From NCBI RefSeq assembly GCF_000931445.1, contig NZ_CP010849.1, positions 3,658,001 through 3,722,000 of the forward strand: 64,000 nucleotides of DNA, read 5' to 3'. The stretch is from Streptomyces cyaneogriseus subsp. noncyanogenus (lineage in GTDB: Bacteria > Actinomycetota > Actinomycetes > Streptomycetales > Streptomycetaceae). A model generated the notes under the pieces. It did no database searches and had not been told where the DNA came from. It worked only from the letters and a program-made list of their open reading frames with translations. A program made the translations under genes and the position numbers. Of this stretch, positions 43,828 through 51,719 are shown one piece after another (position 1 is the stretch's first letter; every line of letters starts with the position of its first letter).

Positions 43828-44295
43828 TCAGCCGCCGGCGAGCAGCTTCTTGACCGCGGCGGCCACACGGCCGCCCTCGGCCTGGCCCGCGACCTTCGGG
43901 TTCACGATCTTCATCACGGCGCCCATGGCCCGCGGTCCCTCGGCACCGGCCGCCTTGGCCTCCTCGACGGCCTGGGCGACGATCGCGTTCAGCTCCTCGT
44001 CGGACAGCTGCTTGGGGAGGTAGGCGGCGAGCACCTCGCCCTCGGCCTTCTCCCGCTCGGCCTGCTCGGCACGCCCGCCCTGCGCGAACGCCTCGGCGGC
44101 CTCGCGCCGCTTCTTCGCCTCGCGGGTGATCACCTTCTGGACCTCGTCGTCGGAGAGCTCGCGCTTCTCCTTCCCCGCGACCTCCTCCTTGGTGATCGCG
44201 GCGAGCGTCAGCCGGAGCGTCGAGGAGCGGAGCTCGTCGCGCTCCTTGATCGCGGCGTTGAGGTCATCCTGCAGCTTCGACTTGAGCGTGGTCAT
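43828..44295 (-). CDS. YqeY/GatB-tail domain protein
   Basis: A 155-residue helical protein. MTTLKSKLQDDLNAAIKERDELRSSTLR and the later AYLPKQLSDEELN and GAVMKIVNPKVAGQAEGGRV match the YqeY family, which shares its fold with the tail of the GatB amidotransferase subunit. It may bind tRNA or assist amidation; the function is not settled for the family. The ATG at 44293-44295 is used because family homology begins there. Convergent with the PBP gene. Confidence 0.9.
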   Translation of the reverse strand: MTTLKSKLQDDLNAAIKERDELRSSTLRLTLAAITKEEVAGKEKRELSDDEVQKVITREAKKRREAAEAFAQGGRAEQAEREKAEGEVLAAYLPKQLSDEELNAIVAQAVEEAKAAGAEGPRAMGAVMKIVNPKVAGQAEGGRVAAAVKKLLAGG

Positions 44296-44447
44296 GGGGT
44301 TGATTGTCGCAGGTGGGGAGTGAAAGGCGCCCGCTGATTCAAGGGACACGGCGGCGAGCGGTGACCGTGCCGCCACCACGTACGTCCGGCGCTTCGACAC
44401 CGGCGGCCGGGACGCGCCGCACCACCGGGGTCTGACACGATGGACGC

Positions 44448-45374
44448 ATGCGCGCGCGATACGGAGTACCCCTGGGAATCACGGCGGTTGGCGCCGCCGG
44501 ACTGTTGTACGCGGCGGGCTTCGAGGCCCGCTCCTTCCGTCTCCGGCGAGTGACGGTCCCCGTCCTGCCGTCCGGGATGCGCCCCCTGCGCGTGTTGCAG
44601 ATCTCCGACATCCACATGGTCGGCGGCCAGCGCAAGAAGCAACGCTGGCTGCGCTCGCTGGCGGGCCTGCGCCCCGACTTCGTGATCAACACGGGTGACA
44701 ACCTGTCCGACACGGAGGGCGTCCCGGAGGTCCTGGACGCGCTCGGCCCGCTGATGGAGTTCCCCGGGGCGTACGTCTTCGGCTCCAACGACTACTACGG
44801 GCCCAAGCTGCGCAACCCCGCCCGCTACCTGGTCGAGAAGATCCAGGGCCGCCACGGTCTGAACGGCAACCCGCCCGCCGTGGGAGCGATCCACAACCCG
44901 TGGGAGGACCTCCGCGACGGCTTCGACGCGGCGGGCTGGCTCAACCTGACGAACACCCGCGGCACCCTGAAGATCGAGGGCGTGTCGGTCGAGCTGACGG
45001 GACTGGACGACCCGCACATCAAGCGGGACCGGTACGCGGAGGTCGCGGGCGGCCCGTCCGGCACGGCGGACTTCTCGATGGGCGTGGTCCACGCCCCCTA
45101 CCTGCGCGTCCTGGACTCCTTCACCGCGGACGGCTACCCCCTGATCCTCGCCGGCCACACCCACGGCGGCCAGCTCTGCATCCCCTTCTACGGCGCCCTG
45201 GTCACCAACTGCGACCTGGACACCGACCGAGTGAAGGGCCTGTCCACCCACACGGCCGAGGACCGTACGGCCTACCTCCACGTCTCGGCCGGCTGCGGCA
45301 CGAACCGCTACACCCCGGTCCGCTTCGCCTGCCCCCCGGAGGCGACACTGCTGACGCTGGTGGGGCGGGAGTAA
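44448..45374 (+). CDS. membrane-anchored metallophosphoesterase
   Basis: A 308-residue phosphoesterase. An N-terminal hydrophobic segment (GITAVGAAGLLYAAGF) anchors it. The dinuclear metal centre residues follow in order: SDIHMVGGQ, NTGDNLSD, GSNDYYG and AGHTHGGQ. It resembles YkuE-type enzymes that act on phospholipids or nucleotides at the membrane; the true substrate is unknown. ATG at 44448. Confidence 0.9.
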   Translation: MRARYGVPLGITAVGAAGLLYAAGFEARSFRLRRVTVPVLPSGMRPLRVLQISDIHMVGGQRKKQRWLRSLAGLRPDFVINTGDNLSDTEGVPEVLDALGPLMEFPGAYVFGSNDYYGPKLRNPARYLVEKIQGRHGLNGNPPAVGAIHNPWEDLRDGFDAAGWLNLTNTRGTLKIEGVSVELTGLDDPHIKRDRYAEVAGGPSGTADFSMGVVHAPYLRVLDSFTADGYPLILAGHTHGGQLCIPFYGALVTNCDLDTDRVKGLSTHTAEDRTAYLHVSAGCGTNRYTPVRFACPPEATLLTLVGRE

Positions 45375-45429
45375 GGGTTCCGGAGACGCAGGGGCCGATC
45401 GGCGGTCCGGCCGGAGCCGGCGGGCCGGG

Positions 45430-45545
45430 CCGGACGGCTGGCTGGCTGGCTGGCTGGGCCGGCTTCCCCGGTTGCCTGGGCTGACCGGGTCGGCCGGGTT
45501 GTCCGGGCTGGTCGGGCTGGCCGGGTTGAGGGGGCTGACGGGGCT
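45430..45545. repeat. GGCT microsatellite and degenerate decamer repeats
   Basis: Five GGCT units (45440-45459) followed by about ten imperfect copies of CCGGGTTGxC/GGGCTGGxC running to 45545. At 45585-45606 CCCACATAG is repeated directly. All lie in the 262-base gap after the phosphoesterase gene. Confidence 0.8.
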
Positions 45546-45636
45546 GGTCGAGGATCCCCCTCGCGGTCCACCCCATCAGCCACCCACATAGCCCACCCAC
45601 ATAGCCCCATTTGTCCGATCTTCCTACCGTGAGGGC

Positions 45637-46416
45637 ATGACCGCCCCCATACCCAGGGACATCCCGGACCTGCCCGCCGTCCCGGGCATGCCCAAGCTGC
45701 TGTCCTCCCCCGTGCCCGCCGCGGCCGTCGTAGCCCCGGCACGGCGCCCGCTCGCGGCGGCCTTCCGCCTGCTGACCGCCCTCCTGGCCGTCACCGGCGG
45801 GACGATCGCGTGCCTCCAGGGCGACCCGTCTCGCGCGCTGAGCCACTTCACGGTCCAGAGCAACATCCTGCTGGCCCTGGCCCTCGCCCTGGCGGCCCGC
45901 CGCGCCTGGACCGCCCGCCGCCCCCTGCCCGCCGCCCTGACCGGCGCCACACTGCTGTACGTCCTCGTCGCCGGCCTGGTGCACCACCTGCTGCCGGCCG
46001 ACGCGGCGGGCCCTTCCTCCCTGACGGGCGGAGCGACCACCGGCTGGTCGTCCGCGGCGGACCACATCCTGCACACGGCCACCCCGATCGCCGCCGCCCT
46101 GGACTGGCTCCTCCTGACCACCCCCGGCCACCTGCGCCTCCGCCAGGCCGTCCCCTGGCTCCTCTACCCCCTGGCCTACCTGGCCTTTTCCCTGGCCCAC
46201 AACGAGATCTTCGCCACCGGCACGGCGGCCCGCCCCCTCTACCCCTTCCTCGACACCGCCCGGCACGGCTACCGGAGCGTCCTGGGGAACGCCCTCCTCC
46301 TGGGCCTGGCCACATACGCCCTGGCCGTCCTCCTGGTGGCCCTCGACCACCTCCGCCCGACCCCGTCCCCCCGCCGCCCCAAAACCGGATTTCGTCTCCA
46401 GCCACCAGTGGGCTAA
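45637..46416 (+). CDS. Pr6Pr-family integral membrane protein
   Basis: A 259-residue protein with six hydrophobic helices: about 43-60, 72-88, 97-118, 140-157, 170-185 and 214-236. The conserved FTVQSNILLALALAL and LYPLAYLAFSLAH segments fit the Pr6Pr/FAR-17a-like membrane family, of unknown function. The last codons (TAA at 46414-46416) overlap the candidate -10 box of the tRNA gene that follows. Confidence 0.78.
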   Translation: MTAPIPRDIPDLPAVPGMPKLLSSPVPAAAVVAPARRPLAAAFRLLTALLAVTGGTIACLQGDPSRALSHFTVQSNILLALALALAARRAWTARRPLPAALTGATLLYVLVAGLVHHLLPADAAGPSSLTGGATTGWSSAADHILHTATPIAAALDWLLLTTPGHLRLRQAVPWLLYPLAYLAFSLAHNEIFATGTAARPLYPFLDTARHGYRSVLGNALLLGLATYALAVLLVALDHLRPTPSPRRPKTGFRLQPPVG

Positions 46417-46419
46417 AGT
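46391..46419 (+). promoter_or_regulatory. candidate promoter of tRNA-Pro
   Basis: TTCGTC and TAAAGT separated by 17 bases, placing transcription start about 25 bases upstream of the mature tRNA. It overlaps the 3' end of the preceding coding region. Confidence 0.4.
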
Positions 46420-46450
46420 AAACGTCGTCGCCGCGAACAGCAGCGACACT

Positions 46451-46524
46451 CGGGGTGTAGCGCAGCTTGGCAGCGCGCTTCGTTCGGGACGAAGAGGTCG
46501 TGGGTTCAAATCCCGCCACCCCGA
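46451..46524 (+). tRNA. tRNA-Pro (anticodon CGG)
   Basis: A 74-nt cloverleaf. Acceptor CGGGGTG pairs with CACCCCG, the D arm is GCGC/GCGC, the anticodon stem CTTCG/CGAAG has loop TTCGGGA (anticodon CGG at 46485-46487), and the T arm contains GTTCAAA. The discriminator is A46524 and CCA is not encoded. tRNA 3' ends are common integration sites, and the gene content changes from here on. Confidence 0.96.
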
Positions 46525-46530
46525 CGCTGG

Positions 46531-46568
46531 ACAGAGCCGACATAGGAACGTTCCTATGTCGGCTCTGT
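46531..46568. other. 38-bp perfect palindrome directly after tRNA-Pro
   Basis: Starts ACAGAGCCGACATAGGAA and is fully self-complementary about the GGAACGTTCC centre. It begins 7 bases after the tRNA. It can act as a terminator for the tRNA or be a relic of the recombination arm sequence of an integrated element. It is followed by two GGGGCCAAA-type units. Confidence 0.9.
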
Positions 46569-46607
46569 CATGCCCGGGGCCAAACAGGGGGCCAAAGGCT
46601 TCCCAGA

Positions 46608-47321
46608 TCATTCGGCCGAAAGCAGGTTCCGAGTTTCCTCGGCGCACCCCCACGACAGCGTGACGCCAGTGCCACCGTGCCCGTAGTTGTGCACGACCAC
46701 GGTGCCATCCTCCCACCAGTCACCCTCCACACGGACCCTGGCGCGGGTCGGCCGAGCACCGATTCGGTGTTCCAGGACGCGGGCCTCGGAGAGGCGGGGT
46801 TCGACCTCGGCACAGCGGGCGAGGATGTCGGCCGCTGCCTTGTCGTCGGGGGCAAGGTCGCCCTCGCCGTCGATCGCTGTGCCGCCCAGGACGACGGTGT
46901 CGCCGTGGGGGTAGAAGCACAGGAGGTCCGGGGAGAGGCCGGTGTCCTCGGAGAAGAACTCAGTCAGCCCCGGGTTGGTGACGACGACGTGCTGACCTCG
47001 GGTGGGCCGGAGATCAGGGTCCGGGACCAGGTCGCGTGCGCCGAGACCCGCGCAGTTGACGATCACCGAAGCCGGGCCGATATCCGCGAGCGAGGCCACC
47101 CTTCGCCGCTCGACCGTGCCCCCAGCATCGCGGAGCCGGCGCAGGAGATAGCCGAGATAGGCGGGCATGTCGATCAGCGGCACGGTGAACCGGTAACCCG
47201 CCGTGAACCCGGTCGGCAGTTCGGCCCGCTCGCACGGTCGGAAACCCGGCAGAGTGGTGGCCCAGTCCGGCGCGGACTCGGCCGTGCGGGATGCCTCGAT
47301 GCCACTGGTGAACAGGTTCAT
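46608..47321 (-). pseudogene. D-amino-acid oxidase-family flavoprotein, 5' truncated
   Basis: A 237-residue remnant of a DAO-family FAD oxidase. The C-terminal two-thirds are well kept: IVNCAGLGARDL, the RGQHVVV strand and the signature VVHNYGHGGTGVTLSWG. The N-terminal 80-100 residues, including the GxGxxG dinucleotide fold, are missing. The frame opens at an ATG in mid-domain (MNLFTSGIEASR) and no homologous-looking sequence is found in other frames upstream, where the divergent APH-like gene begins. FAD binding should be lost. It is the first gene after the tRNA. Confidence 0.75.
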
Positions 47322-47418
47322 GTGTTCTCATCCCGTGAGGTACTGGGTGTAACCGAACGTAGCGGCTGGTTCCTCGTGTTTGACTACCTCGCGCTGCCCC
47401 GCTGCTACGGTCCCGTGT

Positions 47419-48276
47419 ATGACGCTCTCGGTCTCCACGAGTCAGGCTGTTGACCTACGCGTGCAGCCAGTTGACGAGGTTCTGGATCGTGTGGCCCGGT
47501 CTCTGCAGGTGCGTTTCCTACCGGGAACGGTGGTGCGCAAGCGTCGGTCCGTAGGAGCACGGACCGACCGCGAGACCTGGGTCCGCGTCGAGCGTCGCTT
47601 GCTCGACAAGATCACCGATCAAGGATGGAACGGCGCGGAGCGCGCCGCCCGCTTGGACGGCGTCGCCCAGCCGGCATGGCGGGGATGCCTGGTCTGGCGG
47701 GACACGAACGAACAGGTGATGTGGCGGGCCGACGAAACTGACCTTCTGCCCGCCGCTCCAGTCGGGAACGCCATTCTGAGTGAGGCCCCAGAACTCTCGG
47801 ACGAGTGGTGGGACGGGTTGAACGCCTCTTTGGACGCGCTGGCAGCGCACCAGACAAGGCGGGTCGCCACACCGGACACCGAGACCATCACCCAGACGTC
47901 GGTCACCGATGCCATTCGGGCTGTCTTTTCCGGTGATTTCGATACGACCGTCCAGCGTTGGGTGCCCGCCCACGCCGACCTGAACTGGGCCAACGTCACG
48001 GCGCCGGTGTTCAGCCTCTTCGACTGGGAGGACTGGGGGAACGCTCCACGGGGCCTGGACTCGGCCTCGCTGTGGGGGAGCTCGCTTGCCGTCCCGTCTC
48101 TGGCCGATCGAGTTTGGCAGGAGCGTTGGCGGGACTTCGAGAGCCGGGACGGCAAGCTGATGACGCTGTTCGTCTGCTCGAAGATCCTTGGGCCGTACGC
48201 GCACCCTGAGGATCCTCGGTTGGAGCCTGCACAGCGAACGGCCGAGCAGGTCATTGATGAGCTTCAAGCGCAGTGA
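47419..48276 (+). CDS. aminoglycoside-phosphotransferase-like kinase
   Basis: A 285-residue protein. HADLNWANV (residues about 194-202) is the Brenner motif HxDxxxxN, and FDWEDWG about 10 residues later is the metal-binding DWE, so the catalytic loop is intact. A basic N-terminal segment (GTVVRKRRSVGART) may carry the ATP lysine. The substrate is unknown; such kinases act on aminoglycosides, choline, homoserine or peptide precursors. Codon usage is less GC-biased than in the core genes. It is convergent with, and overlaps by 13 bases, the aldo/keto reductase gene. Confidence 0.72.
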   Translation: MTLSVSTSQAVDLRVQPVDEVLDRVARSLQVRFLPGTVVRKRRSVGARTDRETWVRVERRLLDKITDQGWNGAERAARLDGVAQPAWRGCLVWRDTNEQVMWRADETDLLPAAPVGNAILSEAPELSDEWWDGLNASLDALAAHQTRRVATPDTETITQTSVTDAIRAVFSGDFDTTVQRWVPAHADLNWANVTAPVFSLFDWEDWGNAPRGLDSASLWGSSLAVPSLADRVWQERWRDFESRDGKLMTLFVCSKILGPYAHPEDPRLEPAQRTAEQVIDELQAQ

Positions 48277-49121
48277 TCACGCGAGCGGTCGCGGAGGAGC
48301 TTCCGGTACTCCTGGACGGTCCGCTCCTCCACCTCGGCTGCCAGGGCTCCGACGAGTTCCCCCAGGTGGGTCGGCTCGTCGGTGCCCACGGCGATGGAGC
48401 CGACCCGCGGGAGGTGGTAAGCAGCTCTGAATGCTGCCTGGACGCGGGAGAGCCGACCGCTGTCCTGGAGGAAAAGGCGCGAGTCCAACCTGTCCCACAC
48501 CGAGGCACTGGTGCTGCCCCCAAAGGGGCTCATCCCCCAGACCTCGCCGCACCCCAGATTCCACGCATGGATGAGGGTCTCGGCCGCGTCCAGCGTTCTG
48601 GCGCCGACCAGCAAACCGGCGCGCACCATGAGAACCGACGGCCTCGGCACGGTCAGGTCGACCAGGCTCAGTACCGGTGACGGATCCCACGACGCGATCC
48701 CCCAGGCGCCGCACAGTCCCTTCTCTTTGGCGTCATCCAGGGCGAAGCACGCCGCTGCAAGCAGATCCTTGGCGTGCGGGACAGTTTTCCGGAGCGAGTG
48801 TTCCGGGTTGTGCAGGAACACCAGGTCCGGCTCCCGCCCCAGATCATTGGCCGCCTCCTCCACGGCCGAGTTCAGCCGCGTGGGATCCAGGGAGTGCTCC
48901 GCCCCGTCGGACCCCGGGAAGTAGCCGACCTTCGTGGAGACCGTGAACTTCGGCAGCAGGTCAGCGGCTTTCCGAGCCAGGACTTGGTGCGAACGGAAGC
49001 GGAGGTAGTTGGTGCTGGTGTCGAGCGCGGTGACGCCCAGGTCCAGCGCCCCGGTCAGGAGCCGGCGTTCGTGACGAGACCGGTGTAGCCCGAGGACAAC
49101 TCGGGGGTCAGGACCGCGCAC
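48264..49121 (-). CDS. aldo/keto reductase
   Basis: A 285-residue AKR-superfamily oxidoreductase. The catalytic tetrad is present in order: Asp in ALDTSTNY, Tyr in the same motif, Lys in VSTKVGYFPG and His in LVFLHNPEHS. The start is set at GTG 49119-49121 because AAGGAGGA lies three to four bases before it and the product then begins RGPDPRVVLGLHRS, the first beta strand. This start lies 67 bases inside the end of the JmjC gene, so the two are coupled. NADPH-dependent reduction of an unknown substrate, perhaps an oxidised peptide product of the neighbour. Confidence 0.85.
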   Translation of the reverse strand: MRGPDPRVVLGLHRSRHERRLLTGALDLGVTALDTSTNYLRFRSHQVLARKAADLLPKFTVSTKVGYFPGSDGAEHSLDPTRLNSAVEEAANDLGREPDLVFLHNPEHSLRKTVPHAKDLLAAACFALDDAKEKGLCGAWGIASWDPSPVLSLVDLTVPRPSVLMVRAGLLVGARTLDAAETLIHAWNLGCGEVWGMSPFGGSTSASVWDRLDSRLFLQDSGRLSRVQAAFRAAYHLPRVGSIAVGTDEPTHLGELVGALAAEVEERTVQEYRKLLRDRSRDHCA

Positions 49122-50251
49122 AGCTCCTCCTTCACCAGGATCTCGGCGACCTCCACCACTTCGGCCCCTACGACGGCCGCGGCCTGTTCCAGGACGACCG
49201 GCTCGCCGCTCAACAGCAGACGCAGCGCAGGCAGGGCCTTGGCCGCGAGGGTCAGCCTCTTCCCCGAGGCCAGGACATCGACGGTCTCCCCGCTCTCCCG
49301 CATCCGGGGAGGGAAGTGGGTGGTGCACACGACGGCGTCGAGCGGCCCGAGGATGTCGAGGAACGGCACATGCCTGGGCAGGGTCGTCTCCTGCTCGTAC
49401 GCGGCCAGGTAGGCGGCCGGGGAGCGCTCGCCGAGCAGTGCCGTGGCGGCCTCGGTCAGAGCCGCGCTGTCGGGAACGTGCCAGCGGTCCAGATCGTGCC
49501 TGAAGATCTCGTGCTCGCGGCTCCAGTCGGCAAGCCAGGCGAGCCAGCTTGCGCCGGTGCGTTGGGTGATGCCGAACGTGACGTGGAGGCTCTTCCCCGA
49601 GCCACTGCCGGTCCTGGTCGCCTGGTGCCAGTGGCCTCGGGGGATGTGCATGACGTCACCGGTCCGCATCACGCCGGACCAGATGATTTCGTCGCTCGGG
49701 ATGGTGTTGGGGTCGGAGTCCCGGTACATGGGGACCTTGCGGGACGCCGCGCGCACCTCCCACTCCTTCTCGCCAGCAAGCTGCACGATCACGACGTCGT
49801 GGTCGTCCCAGTGCAGGGGGAAGCCGGCGGCGTCGTTCGTCGTCAGGTATGCGTTGACCTGTACGCGCTCATGGGACCACCACTGCAACGCCCGGCACGC
49901 GACCTCCATCGTCGGGTCGAAGACGTTGGCCTGGTCGAGGATGAGCGTCGCGCCTTCTCGCAGGAGGTTTCCGAGGCTTCGCATGTTGACCATGGGGATG
50001 CTCTGGCCCCGGGGGCTGACGCTGTCGGTGTAGTAGACGGCCGGGTGCACCTCCACACCCTTCTGGAAGCACCGGAACTGCGGGCGGTTCAGGCTCCTGC
50101 GCATGGCCATGTCGAGCAGCCGGCTGGGGGTCAGGAGGCGGGAGAGGAGCGCGGGGTCCTCCAGACCGCCCCGCGCGAAACCCTTGCCCAACTCCTCGGC
50201 CCCGCTCCACCCGAGTGCCGTCTCGATCGCGTTGATCAACCGATGTTCCAT
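49055..50251 (-). CDS. JmjC/cupin_4 2-oxoglutarate oxygenase
   Basis: A 398-residue Fe(II)/2-oxoglutarate-dependent oxygenase of the ROX (NO66/MINA/YcfD-like) class. The iron ligands are visible in FPLHWDDHDV (HxD) and in the distal region HIPRGHWHQAT to SLHVTFG. A C-terminal winged-helix-like part follows. Members hydroxylate His or Arg of ribosomal proteins, and others modify peptides. The ATG at 50249-50251 follows GGAAGGA. It lies between a short peptide gene (upstream) and an aldo/keto reductase (overlapping downstream), so a role in modifying that peptide is a reasonable inference. Confidence 0.85.
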   Translation of the reverse strand: MEHRLINAIETALGWSGAEELGKGFARGGLEDPALLSRLLTPSRLLDMAMRRSLNRPQFRCFQKGVEVHPAVYYTDSVSPRGQSIPMVNMRSLGNLLREGATLILDQANVFDPTMEVACRALQWWSHERVQVNAYLTTNDAAGFPLHWDDHDVVIVQLAGEKEWEVRAASRKVPMYRDSDPNTIPSDEIIWSGVMRTGDVMHIPRGHWHQATRTGSGSGKSLHVTFGITQRTGASWLAWLADWSREHEIFRHDLDRWHVPDSAALTEAATALLGERSPAAYLAAYEQETTLPRHVPFLDILGPLDAVVCTTHFPPRMRESGETVDVLASGKRLTLAAKALPALRLLLSGEPVVLEQAAAVVGAEVVEVAEILVKEELCAVLTPELSSGYTGLVTNAGS

Positions 50252-50343
50252 CGCTGTCCTTCCAAGGGTGTGGTCGCCTGATGTGGACACGGCTGGGGCC
50301 GGCACGGCCAGTCGTGCCGGCCCCAGCCGCTTGGTGCGCGTGC

Positions 50344-50511
50344 CTACTCGCTGTCGTGCAGGTTGCCGTCCCCGCCCGGCCACGGCGCGTCGCCGGAGCT
50401 TCCGGCGTTGTCGGACCGGAGGCTGTCGTACCGGTCGTGGACGGCGGTCAGCTCCTCGACCGCCATCAGCAGGCCGCTACGGGCTGGAGGCGGTGCCGTG
50501 CGCTCTTCCAC
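50344..50511 (-). CDS. short peptide, candidate modified-peptide precursor
   Basis: A 55-residue frame. GTG at 50509-50511 has a strong GGAAGGAG six bases upstream, so it is very likely translated. The N-terminal half (ARSGLLMAVEELTAVHDRYDSLR) should form a helix, like a leader recognised by a modifying enzyme. The C-terminal half is Gly/Ser/Asp-rich with one Trp and one His (GSSGDAPWPGGDGN then LHDSE), like a core. The JmjC oxygenase gene starts 93 bases downstream on the same strand. No known precursor family was recognised; RiPP precursor is an inference from context. Confidence 0.65.
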   Translation of the reverse strand: MEERTAPPPARSGLLMAVEELTAVHDRYDSLRSDNAGSSGDAPWPGGDGNLHDSE

Positions 50512-50564
50512 CTCGTACTCCTTCCTCTTGGGTCTCCCGCCGGGGCTCCGGCGGAGGTCAGGGC

Positions 50565-50607
50565 CGCCTCACGGCCGTGGGAGAGATGGATTTCCGTGAG
50601 GCGGCGG
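50565..50607 (-). promoter_or_regulatory. hairpin upstream of the peptide gene
   Basis: Perfect 12-bp arms GCCGCCTCACGG and CCGTGAGGCGGC with a 19-base loop, between the zinc-ribbon remnant and the peptide gene. It could be a terminator or attenuator that sets peptide expression apart from the upstream genes. Confidence 0.6.
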
Positions 50608-50641
50608 TCATTGGGCGGCCCAGTGAGCCGCAGCTCTGCAC

Positions 50642-50955
50642 CTACGGCCGCATGGACTCACCGCTCATCGGCAGAACGGCCGCGTCCTGACGCATGTCGG
50701 CCTCCAGGACCCGCTGGTCCAGTTCGTACAGGCACGCGCGGCACGCGAAGCCGCGTGCATGCCGCTCGACCGGACGGGCCCGATCCACGTCACCTCGACG
50801 TCATCACGGCCACACCACAGCCAGCACTCGCCATGCGCCTGCCACTCATGCCTGTCCCACAGCGCATAGGCCGTCGGCTCGCCGGTGACGGGGTCGATGT
50901 CGCGGCGGGTGGGGCGGAAGACCACATCGCGCTCCGGAGACAGAGCCGTTCGCAC
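50642..50955 (-). pseudogene. small zinc-ribbon protein, frameshifted
   Basis: From GTG 50953-50955 (GGGGAGG six bases upstream) the frame reads RTALSPERDVVFRPTRRDID, then HGECWLWCGRDDVEVTWIGPV with two Cys. In that frame it then becomes nonsense. In the neighbouring frame from about 50770 it continues sensibly as VERHARGFACRACLYELDQR to a TAG at 50642, supplying the second Cys pair of a zinc ribbon. The total of 314 bases is one short of a multiple of three, pointing to a single-base deletion near 50763-50771. Sequencing error cannot be excluded. Confidence 0.7.
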
Positions 50956-51099
50956 TGCGCGCCTCCCCATCAGGCAACCGCCACGGTCAGCGACTTGGGC
51001 GCGGGCCCCATCCCGGTGCTTGGCCCACATCGCGAACAAGCCACGCGGTCCAGCGGCAGCCGTGCTCGTCTCCACCGCCATGGGCAGCGCCATCTCGGC

Positions 51100-51465
51100 C
51101 TATACCCGCTTACCGGCGCCGGCGGGCTCCCAGACACAGCGCGCCGAGAACAGTCGGACCAACGCCAAGCCGCGCCCGTTCTCGTCGTTCGCTTGGGCAC
51201 ACCCGGTCCGCGGGACCGACGGGTCGCCGTCAAGAACATCGATCAGCAAGCGACCGGGCCGGTTGAACAGGGTGACGGTGATCGGCCCCGCCCCGTGGAC
51301 CACGGCGTTGGTGATGAGCTCCGAGGCGACGAGTCGGATGGCGTCGGCGGTCTCCTCGTCCAGCGGCACACCCCATGCGCGCACCTTGTCGGCGATCTCG
51401 CGCCGAGCCGGGGGCACCTCGGATTCGATACCCGCGAGGACGAACCGATGGACGAGCGTGGGCAT
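51100..51465 (-). CDS. RsbW-like ATP-binding regulator, possibly truncated
   Basis: A 121-residue HATPase_c_2 protein of the very common Streptomyces type. IRLVASELITNAVVHG holds the N-box, LIDVLDGDPSVPR the G1 Asp region and ENGRGLALVRLFS the G2 box. ATG at 51463-51465 is chosen because GGAGG is eight bases upstream; ATG 51501 is an alternative. Translation stops at TAG (51100-51102) right after GAGKRV, where many homologues continue with Trp. The same frame stays open for another 140 codons, so the end may be a TGG-to-TAG change. Probably controls a sigma factor or acts as an antagonist kinase. Confidence 0.78.
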   Translation of the reverse strand: MPTLVHRFVLAGIESEVPPARREIADKVRAWGVPLDEETADAIRLVASELITNAVVHGAGPITVTLFNRPGRLLIDVLDGDPSVPRTGCAQANDENGRGLALVRLFSARCVWEPAGAGKRV

Positions 51466-51719
51466 GGCGGACGCCTCCGAAGAGCTGGATTGCGGCTCCA
51501 TCCCCGACGGGGGGGCACAGGATTGGACCCGCTGATCTGAGGAGCCGCTCCGCGAGCGTTCAACTGACCTCGCTCGCCGGCGGCTGATACTCAGTCAACG
51601 GCGGTACCCCGGCCCACCGGAACGTTTCTACGGGGTTTCTCCTGGAGACGCCCTCCCCGTACTCGGACACGCGAAGTAGCCTTCCAACTACGTCTTGAGC
51701 GGACGACAGGAGTGATGAC

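Noticed and set aside
46500..46524. Second copy of the tRNA-Pro 3' end as an attachment site within the window
   Set aside because: I looked for GTTCAAATCCCGCC and CCACCCCGA downstream and found none, so no right-hand boundary can be placed.
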